Source: Acanthacorydalis orientalis (lineage: Eukaryota > Arthropoda > Insecta > Megaloptera > Corydalidae). From it: 64,000 nucleotides of DNA. The stretch spans positions 36,981,956 through 37,045,955 of the forward strand of contig CM068318.1 of NCBI GenBank assembly GCA_034766995.1. Direction: 5' to 3'. The translations under genes were made by a program, and so were the position numbers. The notes below the pieces were generated by a model. That model did no database searches. It was not told the DNA's origin and saw nothing but the letters and a program-made list of their open reading frames with translations. Every line of letters starts with the position of its first letter. The first letter of the stretch is position 1. Positions 46,663 through 58,315 of the stretch are shown here, piece after piece.

Positions 46663-46750
<88 letters not shown>

Positions 46751-46753
<3 letters not shown>

Positions 46754-47676
46754 ATTATATTAAACTGAATTATTAAACTGAATGCAACAACTAACAAGAT
46801 TATTTGATATTGTATTATATCTTTCATTAGTGACAATACGTGTGTAAGATTACTCAATATTAATTTTGCAAATTTAGTATCTCTTTTTATGCTCCAAATA
46901 TAAGTTTGCAATATTTGGAATCTGATTATTGGACTTAATACTGATTTTTTACTATAATTCGGCAATATTAATAGATATGTAATTAATAAATAAGAAGTTT
47001 GCTTAAAAATATAGTTTTTCATTTGTAGTACAATTTATCTATCACCATAAATTACTTGGGAGAATGAATTTAGATAGAAAAAAGTACAGAGACAAGAATA
47101 AATTTGATTAATCATTTCAAGTAAGTTTTCTTTTATTGCATAACGCAAAACAGTTGACACAATTTGTAACCAGTTTTGAATAAAACCGTTAAATATCTAA
47201 TTATAAATGAGCAACCAATTGAAAACATAAACGGAAAATATTCAAAACACGGCATGTTTTATGGAAACGCACGATTTCACAGAAGATGATTTACTTGCAA
47301 TGCCATTACTTTTATAAAATTCGAAATTAAAAATTCATGGTGTAACCCAGGATTTGTTTCTATAAATATCAAATATTAATTTGATTTTAATGAAACGATT
47401 ACAACAGTTTTGTTAAGTTTCGTTAAATAAAGATTCATGAATTGTTCCCTAAACGAGTTCTAAAATAGAATGAAACCACAGCACACGTTTAGAACAAGAA
47501 TGAGACTGTGTTAGCCGGCCTTAATAGGACAATACAGGCAATCTGGCTGATATAAATCAACACATCAGTTTCTATTATTATATATTACAACAAAATGATG
47601 AATTGTATTGTATTACTGAAAACTCTTTAATTTCATTTATAGACTCTGCTCAGGGACGGAAATACTTGTACACATG
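46751..47676. other. AT-rich intergenic stretch
   Basis: No supported feature. Confidence 0.45.
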
Positions 47677-47678
47677 TA

Positions 47679-48971
47679 CGAGGGTCGTTTGATAAGTATG
47701 GTAAAAAAAAATTACACAAAGTTAAATATTGTTTTTTTGGAAAAAAACGATTTTATTTCTCAAAATATTCTTCATTGAGAGCTATACAGTTGGTCTAGCG
47801 AGTTTCCATTCATTTTATTCCTTCGGAAAAGTAGCTTCTCTCAAAGTCTGCAAAATACTCATTGACAGCGGTGATGGCATCCTCATTCGACGAGAATTTC
47901 TTCCCACCGAGACAAATTTTCAAATTTAGGAAGAGGGAGAAGTCGCACGAGACCAAGTCCGGAGAATAGAGTGGATGAGGAATTAATTAGAAGCCTAATT
48001 CGTGCAATTTTGCTATTGCGACGGTCGATTTGTGGAACGGTGCATTATCCTGATCAAAGAGTACTGTTTTGTGCGTCATCTTGGCCGTTTTTGTTTCAGA
48101 TCTTCTTTAAAACGGTCCAGTAATGTTGCATGGTAGGCTCCTGTTATCGTTTTTCTCTTCATTAGTAGTCGATCAGAATGATTCTTTGGGAATTGAAAAA
48201 AAACAATGGCCATCCATCGTATTCCCAGTCGATAAAATGGTCTTCACCTTCTTCGGCGCACTTTCATCAGTCGTTTTCCACTGTTTTGATTGCTGCTTCG
48301 ATTCAGGTCAATAGTGGTGGATCCATATTTCATCCACGGTAGTAAATCGATGCAAACAGGCCTATGAATTGCGATTAAACATCGAACATTCGGTTGAAAT
48401 GTCTTTTCGTGTGTCTTTTTGATCGATAGTCAACAATCGAGGCACTCAACGCGCACACAGCGTTCTTTTTTTACAATTGTTGTGCAGAATATTATGCACT
48501 CATTCAGTTGAGATACCTACAGTCTCAGAAATCTTAAGCATTTTCACTCGGCGTTCTTCAATAACGATACCATAGATTTTTCAACTATATCCGTCGTGGT
48601 GACCTCAACTGGGCGTCCAGAGTGCGCTTCATCTTCAGTGCACGTTCAGACAGGTTTAAACTCATTTATTCAGAAATAAAGGATTCAAAGCTAGTGCAGA
48701 GATCTCATGAAGTTCATCCAACTCCGTTTTGATATGGGCCGTCCACTTTTTCAAATAAAAATGTTTTGTCACTGCACGGAACTCGTCTTTCCCATTTTTG
48801 CGGCAACTGCTACAAAGCTCGCTTCAAACATCCGCAAAATGTAAACAACGCGTCGTTCCTGGCTATTATTTCGCTTGACAGTTTTAAAAGTAACACTTGA
48901 TATCCGTAATGTTACCAAATAAATACTGGCGCCATATTATAGAAATTTATCAACTTATCGAACGACCCTAA
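47679..48971 (-). mobile_element. Mariner-like element K1, full-length relic (about 1.29 kb)
   Basis: The ends share GGGTCGTT(C/T)GATAAGT in inverted orientation. The - strand carries the whole transposase in broken frames: a Cys/His-poor HTH part with HSGRPVEVTTTDIVEK, TVDEIWIHHY (first Asp), LFDQDNAPFHKSTVAIAKLH (second Asp), YSPDLVSCDFSLFLNLK (third Asp) and a C-terminus ending NCIALNEEYFEK near 47750. Many stops and frameshifts. Confidence 0.8.
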
Positions 48972-49108
48972 TATTACCGTAATACGTTTAAAATGGAAAT
49001 TAATATTTAATTATTTTATAATTATTCGAATAACGCTTTGATACAGATACACGAATTTATAATTAAATAAAATCTGGGAAATATTTTCATATGTGATATT
49101 TAATAGTA

Positions 49109-50025
49109 CGAGGTCAGACAATTAAGTAATGCGACAAAATTCAAAAATCGAGTATATTTAAAAATTAAGGTACATCGCTGCGATCCTCTTCAAAGTAGCC
49201 CTCTCCCGCATCTATACACTTATTCCAGCGAGTTTTCCAGTTTTCGTAACAATTCTGGAACACTTCTTGTGGGACCTCTCCGAGTACCCTCGTCACAGAT
49301 TCTTGGATATCTTCAACGGAGTCAAAATGTCGACCTTTGACGAGTTTTTTCATATGGGAGAATAGGAAAAAGTCGCAGGGTGACATGTCCGGTGAATAGG
49401 GCGGTTGTGGTAACGTTGCGATGCCTTTAGACGCCAAAAACTGAGAGACACTGAACGCACTGTGACAGGGAGCATTGTCGTGATGCAGAACCCAAGTCTT
49501 CGCGATCTCTGGACGCACTCTGAGCACCCTTTTTCGTAATTTTTCGAGCACATTGCGGTAAAATACTTGATTTACGGTTTCTCCAGGTGGTACGAACTCT
49601 TTGTGAACCACCCCTTTGCTGTCGAAGAAGCAAATCAACATGGTTTTCACTTTAAAATCGCCTTTTTTAAAATGGCCTTTTTTAAAATCGGCATGCCACC
49701 GAAGCACCTGACTACGACTCAGGGCATCACTACCATACACTTTAAGCACTTTTTCATAAGTTTCTGTCGCGGTTTCGCCGATTTTTGCACAAAATTTTAT
49801 CGCGCACCGTTGCTCTAAATTTCTCTGTTCCATTTTCGTGACATGCACTACTCGCGCGTTGTTACAAAACACTAAACAGCTGACGAAGAAATGATCGTAC
49901 GAGGGTGGTAAAGGTCTGAATCGAGAGAGCAGGGATATGCTATTACGGTGGCGGAGTTACAGGTTCGCAGTGTTACCACAGGCCGAGAAAAAAAATCGGT
50001 CGCATTACTTAATTGTCTGATCTCG
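49109..50025 (-). mobile_element. Mariner-like element J, 917 bp, with 27-bp near-perfect TIRs
   Basis: The left end CGAGGTCAGACAATTAAGTA and the reversed right end CGAGATCAGACAATTAAGTA continue alike into ATGCGAC. There is one mismatch in 27. TA flanks both ends (49107-49108, 50026-50027). The good TIR match and open frame suggest this is the youngest insertion in the window. It is an internal deletion derivative of a roughly 1.3-kb element. Confidence 0.92.
49165..49833 (-). CDS. Mariner J transposase, in-frame internally deleted
   Basis: The frame is open from MEQRNLEQRCAIKFCAKIGE (Met chosen because mariner proteins start there; 13 further codons upstream are also open) to the stop at 49165, 222 codons. 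The N-terminal HTH ends in SRSQVLRWHADFKKG, then FKKGDFKVKTMLICFFDSKG follows at once. About 110 residues are missing, including the second HTH and the first catalytic Asp block. The second Asp (LHHDNAPCHS) and third (YSPDMSPCDF) remain with DD34D spacing. A normal protein has about 340 residues. It cannot catalyse transposition by itself but could still be made and bind ends through the first HTH. The deletion left the frame intact. Confidence 0.85.
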   Translation of the reverse strand: MEQRNLEQRCAIKFCAKIGETATETYEKVLKVYGSDALSRSQVLRWHADFKKGHFKKGDFKVKTMLICFFDSKGVVHKEFVPPGETVNQVFYRNVLEKLRKRVLRVRPEIAKTWVLHHDNAPCHSAFSVSQFLASKGIATLPQPPYSPDMSPCDFFLFSHMKKLVKGRHFDSVEDIQESVTRVLGEVPQEVFQNCYENWKTRWNKCIDAGEGYFEEDRSDVP

Positions 50026-50027
50026 TA

Positions 50028-50783
50028 TACACTGGTCAAATACTTCTCTTTGCAAATAAAGGGAAAAGTAGTTGTCGAGAATGAAGTTTAATCGTCTAAT
50101 ACTTTCTAGTCTGATTTGACCAGGCGTTAAATTTCGTCCAAAATGTTAGGTTTTGGTGATATTTCTCTTTCAAGATTAACATAATTTGTGTAAGTTTTTG
50201 TTTGATACTAACATTGGTATAATCGGTGGGAAAATTGCGGCTCCCGAGACAATGTTGGGTTTCATTGCCATTTTTCTTAAACTTTGTATCAATAATCTAT
50301 GGTAGTATAGTGAGTACCGATATAAAAATATTTTATATATGTAAACAAGTAATTCACATTATCTTTTCAAACATTTATATGCATTATGTACCCAAACTGC
50401 GTAACTGTGTTTAAACTAATAACTACAAAAATGAAGACTGAATCGAAGTCTTCAACGAATAGAGATTAAACATCTTCTGTTTTAGTGAATAGGACTACTA
50501 TATGTATTTTTTATTATTTATAAGTGCAATTTTAAAATAATATTTCCTGTGGCTCTTGAATATTAAAAATGTATGAAAAGTATTATATGCGACTCTTATT
50601 ATAGAAGAAGTTGCCCACCCCTGGCATAGATTATAAGAATTTGTCGAATATAATCTAACGTTTATTATTATATTTTGTAAAAGTTCATTTATATGCTTGA
50701 TAAATTATTTATAACGTTTAATTTGAGTAAATTTTTGTAATTATTCTGTGTTTTTGGAAGTAATAATATTTCGTCCACAAATA
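50028..50783. other. AT-rich intergenic stretch
   Basis: No supported feature. Confidence 0.45.
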
Positions 50784-51360
50784 TTAGGTCCGTTCATTTT
50801 TATTTGCATGAAAATTTTTAAATCCATGAAAATTTCTCTTAAGCATGCAAAGAATAGTTTCAGCTATATTTAGTATCTTCAGTGTACATTTTTATTTAGG
50901 AGGGCGGTTTGATGAATAACTTGGCTCATGTACTAGGTGAAAGAGAGAGAAACAGCTGTATGTATTTTCATACAGTTTCATCCCTTTTGGTAACGCATGT
51001 GAAATTGTCCTTCCGCCATTATTTTTTTCTTTGATAGTTGTTTCAACACAAGCGTTTCATGCGAAAATGCAAAATAGATAAAATCAGAAATCGAGGTATG
51101 ATTCAGTTCTTTTTTTGAGAAGAAAAACAGCGAAAGAAATCTATAAGAGGATATTTCCTACACTGGATGAATCTTGTCGTTTGTACGTGACCGTTTGATT
51201 TGTGTGAATGAATTTAAACGTGGCAGAATTAATATCCAAGCTGCACCATCCTCAGGAGAAATCATCGATAAAGTCCACAATGGTTACATTGAAAGTGTTG
51301 ATTTTAAGGATACAAGAAAAGATGAAAACGCGATAAATCATCAAATAGAAAAATAAGCGC
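50784..51360 (+). mobile_element. Mariner-like element M, 5' part
   Basis: The left end TTAGGTCCGTTCATTTTTAT follows TA. The + strand then encodes a mariner first HTH: QFFFLRRKTAKEIYKRIFPT, then NEFKRGRINIQAAPSSGEII and DKVHNGYIESVDFK. The sequence ends before any catalytic block. Confidence 0.65.
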
Positions 51361-52487
51361 GGGAACGATCGGTAGAAGATATAATTTTGAAGATAATGAC
51401 TTCAAAGATATTAATTTCTGTGAAAGCTAACGTTAGAAATTCTTTTAATGTACACTTTCTTAAAAATATTGTCAGAAGAGAAAAAAAATACTAAAGAGGA
51501 GAGACTGTTCTTTTTCTAGAAAATTGAAAATAGTTCGTTTCAATTCACTATATCAAAAGTTTTAAAAATAGTTCTATCCAAACTGAACTGGTCAATAAAA
51601 TTTTTCTAAAACCCAATTTATAGAAATGACTACTGTTGTAACATTTTAAAATTACCTTACCATTCTTTGTGTGAGGAGTTGGCAAATGTTTCATAAATGT
51701 TGAAGGAAAAAACTCACCTGAAACAGAAAATATTAAAGTTAATTTCGGTATACACTTTTCTAAAAAATAACATATAATATTAAAGAATCAATTTTGAATG
51801 AATACCAGATTTAAATTAGTTATAGGTTATCTACATCATAACATCTGTATTGACCAATTTTATTAAAATTATTTTAATATAAAACATCAATATGTAATAT
51901 TAGAAGATAAAAGTATCTGTATAAATATAAATAAATCAGTTATACATATTGAAAAGAATAGTTTCGTTTTATAGTCACTGTGAATTTTTAAAATAGAATA
52001 ATATGGTTAAATATAAATTGGGACTTCAAGAGACTATAACAGATTTTCTATTTTTCTACTTTATTATCATTATATCAGCAGCAATTTAAAAATATATTTA
52101 AAGAGCGAATGTCTTCACAAAATAGTTTTAAACCCTTCTTTTATTATAAAACAAAAATAGAAACAAATATAATGATAATTTGAGACATAAAATAAATACT
52201 GTAACATGGGCCTGAACGATCCTTGCTGTACCTAAGCACCGAGCGTGAACGCTTATGACTCACGTATCGCGTATCACTGAAGATTCTTGCACTACAACAG
52301 GAAAAATCATCACCAAGACACGCTTTCGGGAGCGAATCAGGTTGAGCTGGTTCGTTGAGGCCGAAGCCGGTGAAACGTTGGAGAAAGTGCGTTGAACTTC
52401 GAGAGAGTTTTATCGAAAATTCAAGTACTCTTTGAAACTGAAATTATTGTCTCAAATATAGAACCAAGTCACTCGTCAAACCACCCT

Positions 52488-52488
<1 letters not shown>
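51361..52488. other. Intergenic stretch with a GC-richer patch
   Basis: 52205-52420 is GC-richer than its surroundings (CCTGAACGATCCTTGCTGTA...). It could be part of a retroelement or an unrecognised exon. No frame is convincing. Confidence 0.3.
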
Positions 52489-52530
<42 letters not shown>

Positions 52531-52564
52531 ACAAATGTATATATATATATATATATATATATAC
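52489..52564. repeat. (TA)n array with inverted TGTGTACAAATG centre
   Basis: Two TA runs around GTGTGTGTACAAATGTA. Confidence 0.8.
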
Positions 52565-52865
52565 ATTTGTGTATGTTTTTCCTACAGCAAGCAAAAAAGA
52601 TCTCTTATTGGCAATGTGTTAAGAACAGTCAGGTAAATTAATGTCAACGGACTAATATACATTCTTCGTGGTACTGTCAAAGCACAAACACTAAAATAGA
52701 TAATGATGCATTCGGTTTGGTAATTTTCAACTACCATTTTTTGTGTAAAATGCATATTTTGAACTTGGCGATACTTCAAGTGCATGTGTCACGAAAATCT
52801 TAAGTTCTGGTTACAGTGGCATGTTTGTCACGGGATGACCGTAATCAGTTCTAAATTAAATATAT

Positions 52866-54175
52866 AAAGGATGATTCAAGGTGAGTCTCTATATAACAGT
52901 GGTGAATATTTTTCAGACGTCAAAGCATTTGTCAATGTTAAAGTGGCTTTTGTAGAATAGAAACGCGTACAAAATTAATCATGGAGCAATGCACGACCGA
53001 ACAACGCACTGAAATTATCGTAGCCTATTATGAAAATGTGCGTTCGAGGAAAAGTGCACACCGCGCTCTAGGTGGATATTTTGGTTTTACAGAATCGGCC
53101 TTCTACGCGCACAATTTGGAATTTGATCAAAAAATTCGAACAAATTGGCTCAGTAATCTCAGCATGCTTGTGCGGGTCGCCTGGACGAAAATACTGCTAT
53201 GATTCGTGAAAGTGTGGCCGAGAAACCGGGCACATCAATAGCAGCAATTGGGTCTTTCCTATTCTACTATGCAAACGAATTTTGATCTGAGGAAATCTGA
53301 GTTTTTTGCAATTTTTCACAGATCATGACGGCCCGTGACGCTTAACATCCTTGTTGCTATTATCATGACATCAGTTACATCCGAGGAAATATACTGGTTT
53401 TCGGGTCTTTAATGACTTTCGGCTCTGTGACTACGTTAAAGGTTCCTGTATAAACATTTGTGGAAAAGCAAATAGTCTTTAAAAAAATAACAACGAATTT
53501 TGACAAAGGATTTGCATTTACACGCTTACAAGATCTACATAACACAAGATTTAAAGGCCTAGAGACCGTCAACAGCGTCGTGGGTGCCGAATGGATGCGT
53601 GAACAAAAGTGGATTTTTCAAAGAAAATCGTCTTCAGTGATGAGGTGCATTTTCACCTCAATGGATTCGGAAACAAGTAAAACTGCCGCATTTGGGGATT
53701 GAAAAAAGAGATATCCAACCAGAAAGGAATGCATCGTCGAAAAGTGACAGTATGGTTTGGCTTGTGATCTGAGAGTGTGATTGGCTCGTATTTTTTTTGA
53801 AGATGATGAGGAAAACGCTGTTACAGTCAGTGCCGTTCGCTATCGGAGCATGATAACAAACATTCTATCGGACCAATCGGAAGATATGGACATCGAAGAT
53901 CTCTGGTTTCAACAAAACGGTGCCACCATTCAAACAGCAGCAGAAACAATCTCGTTAATGAGCACAAAATGTTCAGGCCCTGTAATATCACGAAACGGTA
54001 ACATCAATTGGCCGCCGATCATGCGATTTAACTCCTCTAGATTTCATACTTCGGAGTTATTTGAAGAGTAAAGTCTATGACCACAAACCGAACACGATTG
54101 CAGAGCTAAAACAAGAAATACGACGCAAATAGCCGACATAGATCCTTTTTAATACTTTCATGTGGAAGACTAAAT
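52866..54175 (+). mobile_element. Tc1/mariner element E1, near full-length relic
   Basis: The frame from 52981 starts MEQCTTEQRTEIIVAYYENV, the HTH of family E. 53560-53690 gives EWMREQKWIFQRK and a HFHLNGF-type block. 53781-54071 gives YFFEDDEENAVTVSAVRYRS and DMDIEDLWFQQNGATIQTAA, where the second catalytic Asp (QQDGA) is now Asn. VISRNGNINWPPIMRFNSSR follows, a decayed third block. Several frameshifts. The 3' end (TTTAATACTTTCATGTGGAA) matches the end of element B near 11765. Confidence 0.75.
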
Positions 54176-54199
54176 TGAATTACCTATAAATACATACAT

Positions 54200-54207
<8 letters not shown>

Positions 54208-54254
<47 letters not shown>

Positions 54255-54274
54255 ATATATATATGTATATATAT
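54208..54274. repeat. (TA)n array between element E1 and the RTE copy
   Basis: CA-rich start then TA run with one GAATATAT interruption. Confidence 0.85.
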
Positions 54275-54701
54275 ATAGCTACGGCAGCGAACCATGGGTC
54301 CTTAACGCCAAAATAGTTTAAAGACTCCAAACAACACAACGAAGTATGGAAAGATGTATGTTGGGAATAACAAGAAGAGATAGAAAGAGAATAGAATGGA
54401 TACGAAAACAAACAGGAGTTACAGATATAATAATAAGAGTAAAGAATCTGAAATGGAAATGGGCGGGACATATCGTAAGAAGAGAAGACAACTGATGGAC
54501 AAGAGAAATTGACTGGGAACCAAGGAATATAAAAAGACCCAGAAAGAGACCAATGAACAGATGGGATAAGGAAATTTTCTAAAAAATTTTCTTGGAAATC
54601 TGTAGAAAAGAGAGGCACTGAATCGAACAAAATGGAAAATCATGGAAGAGGCCTTTATCCAGCAGTGGATTAACAGAGGCTAAAGATGATGATGATGATA
54701 T
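54275..54701 (+). mobile_element. RTE-type non-LTR retrotransposon 3' end, copy 1
   Basis: The + strand translation gives YGSEPWVLNAKIV, RLQTTQRSMERCMLGITRRD, RKRIEWIRKQTGVTDIIIRV and KNLKWKWAGHIVRREDN, the C-terminal block of RTE-clade polymerases. The 3' tail is (GAT)n, then (TA)n from 54700. It is 5'-truncated with a few stops. An open frame on the opposite strand is only a shadow of this. The copy at 11838-12300 is its relative. Confidence 0.78.
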
Positions 54702-54784
54702 ATATATACATATATAATATATATATATATATACATATATAACATATATATAAACATATACATATAATATATATATATATATAA
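54700..54784. repeat. (TA)n array at RTE tail
   Basis: TA runs with ACATATA and AACATATA steps, following the (GAT)n tail. Confidence 0.85.
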
Positions 54785-54785
54785 G

Positions 54786-54902
54786 TTCATAATTCTTTCT
54801 CTGCAGTGACTTACACTTAGTATTTTGTGTATAATATTATAATATATTGGTGGAGCCATATTATTATTTAATAAGTATATGTTTATAACAGTTGTATGAA
54901 TA
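54786..54902 (+). repeat. 117-bp direct repeat, copy 1
   Basis: TTCATAATTCTTTCTCTGCA to CAGTTGTATGAAT recurs at 55623-55739 with 3 differences. Each copy directly follows a (TA)n array. Confidence 0.85.
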
Positions 54903-54909
54903 TGGTCGA

Positions 54910-54948
54910 CCTCTGACTGACAAATTCGGCAACTTGATATGTTTCAAC

Positions 54949-55025
<77 letters not shown>
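54910..55025 (+). repeat. Mariner F terminus fragment and (TA)n array
   Basis: GACAAATTCGGCAACTTGAT and ATGTTTCAACCTAA match the family F right end seen near 39785. A 70-base TA array follows. Confidence 0.6.
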
Positions 55026-55558
55026 GAACAGGTAACCGCCCGTATAACACGGTCGTTAGGTTGGCAAAAAATATCGTTTATGCAAATTCGTGTTTCACGA
55101 AACAAAGAGCTTGCACAAAAAACAGGATTAGGTTCCAGAAATTAACACAACTATACTATTTTCTTTTTGTGACTAAGAGAAATATGTTTAATAAAACGAT
55201 CAATAATTAATCAAAAGTATTATATATTAATATTATGTAATTTTTTCTTCTTCAACTCTGCTAAACACCATTGAACGACGGCGTTTTCTTTTTGACGAAA
55301 TATTCTTATCTTATGAATTTTCTTCTGCAGCATCTTGATTTCTATGCTCTACTTTTTGCAAAAAATTTGTTATTTTCTGTTTATTTTTACCTAACAAGAA
55401 GAGAGCGCCAACGTGAGGAACCCGAATCGCTCGAGGGTCCTTGGGTTAGTAGATAGTTTATGTTGACTTAACCCTTTGATACAGTTTTGCTTCGTTCGGG
55501 AGAAAACGGGGCTCAAAGTGTCAAAACGACACATGACTACCAGTCTCTGTGCAAGTGT

Positions 55559-55610
<52 letters not shown>

Positions 55611-55622
55611 TAGATAGATATA

Positions 55623-55739
55623 TTCATAATTCTTTCTCTACAGTGACTTACACTTGGTATTTTGTTTATAATATTATAATATATTGGTGGAGCCATATTA
55701 TTATTTAATAAGTATATGTTTATAACAGTTGTATGAATA
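55623..55739 (+). repeat. 117-bp direct repeat, copy 2
   Basis: Second copy of 54786-54902, after a (TA)n/(TAGA)n array at 55561-55620. Confidence 0.85.
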
Positions 55740-55829
55740 AGTTTATAATACAATAAAGCAGATAATACCCTGTTATTTGAAATTTCAGTGACTCATTTAA
55801 GACTACAGTCAAGCTTCCCATAACTAAGG

Positions 55830-56240
55830 TCAAACCTTCCGTAACTCGGGAGGTTTGACACTATTTTTTCTACTTCGAAAAATATTAAATAACTTCTTTT
55901 TTATTTGAACCCAAAATTCTTTAAAAAATTATACGTATTACGCATAATATTCAATCAATATTCCACATTTAAAAGTTCCACATGAAAAAATTATTTTATT
56001 GATTTTACATTGACTTTTTTTAAAAAAATGGCGTCATACCTTTCGCAACTCGGGAGGTTTGACACTATTTTTCCTACCTTGAAAAACATTAAGTACCTTT
56101 TTTTATTTGAACAAAAATTGTTTAAAAATTTATACGTATTACGCATGGTATTCAATTATTATTCCTTATTTCACGTTTAATTCCTGTGAAAAAAATGTTT
56201 TATTGATTTTACATTGATTTTTTTTGAAAATTTGGTCAAA
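55830..56240 (+). repeat. Tandem duplication, two units of about 204 bp
   Basis: CCGTAACTCGGGAGGTTTGA (unit 1) recurs as TCGCAACTCGGGAGGTTTGA about 203 bases on. The units share the TTATACGTATTACGCAT and TTTTATTGATTTTACATTGA blocks. No coding content. Confidence 0.82.
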
Positions 56241-56254
56241 CTTACCCATGTTCT

Positions 56255-56257
<3 letters not shown>

Positions 56258-56335
<78 letters not shown>

Positions 56336-56337
56336 AA
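56258..56337. repeat. (TA)n array with (TG)n tail
   Basis: Simple repeat. Confidence 0.9.
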
Positions 56338-57126
56338 TATTTAAAAAAAATAAATTTTGTGTTATTTCAATTATATAAATATGAACCATGACTTTTATGA
56401 TTATAATCTGACATTCTAGTGAAAGATTCCCTATTTCACATTGACTCTTTCATTATTTTACAGATATTTTCATCACAACTATTATAATCTACTTACAACT
56501 ACTGTTGAACTATTAAAAATCAACAAGCGAACTATCGAAATTATTATTATTTGATGTCGAATTACAAAAAATACTCTGAAGATGATGGCAATGATATCGA
56601 AATGAGTATAAATAAATGATTAAAAACGACCAATAATGGTTTATTGAAATTCTTTGACCAGAAATATTCCTTCGTTTGTGGAGTGAAAAAGAATTAATCT
56701 CTAAAAGATAATTTTGTTTAATTTGTTCTCGAATAAGCCCATCATCAATTCTAAAATGTGTAATAAAAAGGTTTTTGATGAGAAAAATAGTGACGCACAA
56801 TATTTGTGTGTACGGATATAATTGTTACATATTGTATTAATATCCAGTAAACTAGTGTTAAAAAATAATTTTCATACCGAATATTAGTTATTTTTATAAG
56901 TATTTAATATACTGGAAAGCAAAAATTCAAAGTATGTTTACTGGAATGCATGTAATATATTTATATTACAAACATTCCAGTAAATTTGTCCAGTAATACT
57001 TTAATGAACAGATTGAAATTATTTCATGTTGAACACTTAAGATCAAGATCTAGCGCTATGGCTAAATTGTCTTCAGCAAATTAAAGTTTTTCTCACCTCA
57101 CAAAAATCACACATCATCATCACACA
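56338..57126. other. AT-rich intergenic stretch
   Basis: No supported feature. Confidence 0.45.
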
Positions 57127-57307
57127 TTTCCTCCGATTTTTGCGGAAACTATTACAATGCTCGCTTCAAATATCTGTAGAACGTGAATAACGCTTCGATT
57201 CTGGTTGAAATTTTGCTTGTGCTAGTTTAAAAAGCGACACTTGATAGCCGTGACTTTGCCAAATGAATGGGGGCACCATAGAAATTTACCAAACTTATCA
57301 AACGACC
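57127..57307 (-). mobile_element. Mariner K family, terminal fragment (K2)
   Basis: It matches the right end of K1 (48800-48971), from TTTTTGCGG.AACT..TACAA through ACTTATCAAACGACCC. Only the 5' end of an element, on the - strand, is left. Confidence 0.75.
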
Positions 57308-58315
57308 CACGTGTTTTTATAAAATAATTGGTTTCTGAATATCGTTATAGACTTGCATGTAATTGCATCCTTTTTCAAACTGGTGTAAAAACACACCACA
57401 TGAATTCATTGTTTTAATTATTTTTAAATAATTGTCGAAAATGTTCTAATTATAACAGTTTTTAAAGAAGTAGCTGCATTTCAGACAAAATGAATTCAAA
57501 GAATTTATTTAGAACAGATTTTTTCCCCGACGAAAAAGTTAATAAATATTAAAAATGAGTGTTCTAGTAGTTAATTTTTAAAAAGATCTTTTGAGATGCC
57601 TTCGTCTCAAAGTACTGATCAATTATGGTTCTTTTTTCAGTGTATGCAGTTTCTCTTGATTCAAGATCTAAGTCACTGCAAAAGATCCGAACAGTATATA
57701 AAATAGAAAATATGTTCAATTTTTTATATAACAAAAGCCAGTTTTTTTTCTTACTTAACATATAACACCTACCACTCTTTTCATTTAAAAGTATTCAACA
57801 GACTTGTGAATAATGTTTCACATGCAACACCCTATTAAAGTGTTTTTCTGTTCAGATTTTTAAATGATAAACAAGTTATTTAATATTTTTATAAAGACAT
57901 CAAAGTCTGTCCATATACACCTACTATCGTACTAATGTATAAATTTCAACATCTTTATTAAAAGTGTTTTGATTATTATACGTACAATGTAACATTAACT
58001 CTATATCACGTCTATTGTTAATTAAAAATGATATCACATTCAACAAGTAATAATAATTATTATTAAACTGCCAGTCATCGATCGGATAACTTAAGTACTT
58101 CGATTATAGTATGAAGGTGGGACGTTTTCTGTAAGTGGTCAATAAAAAAAAGAAAATAATTATTATGTTTATATAAAGAAGAATATAATAAATATGATCG
58201 AATTTACTTATTTCGTAACTGATCAAAGAGTTTTTAGTTAATGTCAATTCTTATTACATGACAAGAATATTTCTTCATCAATTAGTATGTGTATATATAT
58301 ATATATATATATACA
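57308..58315. other. AT-rich intergenic stretch
   Basis: No supported feature. A short TA run at 58290-58313 precedes mariner F. Confidence 0.45.

Noticed and set aside
52205..52420. GC-richer patch as a coding exon or tRNA-like gene
   Set aside because: Stops in all frames tried, no cloverleaf, no splice context.
54184..54630. 148-codon open frame on - strand
   Set aside because: It is antisense to the RTE C-terminal block, whose + strand translation matches a known family; the - strand frame has no recognisable motif.
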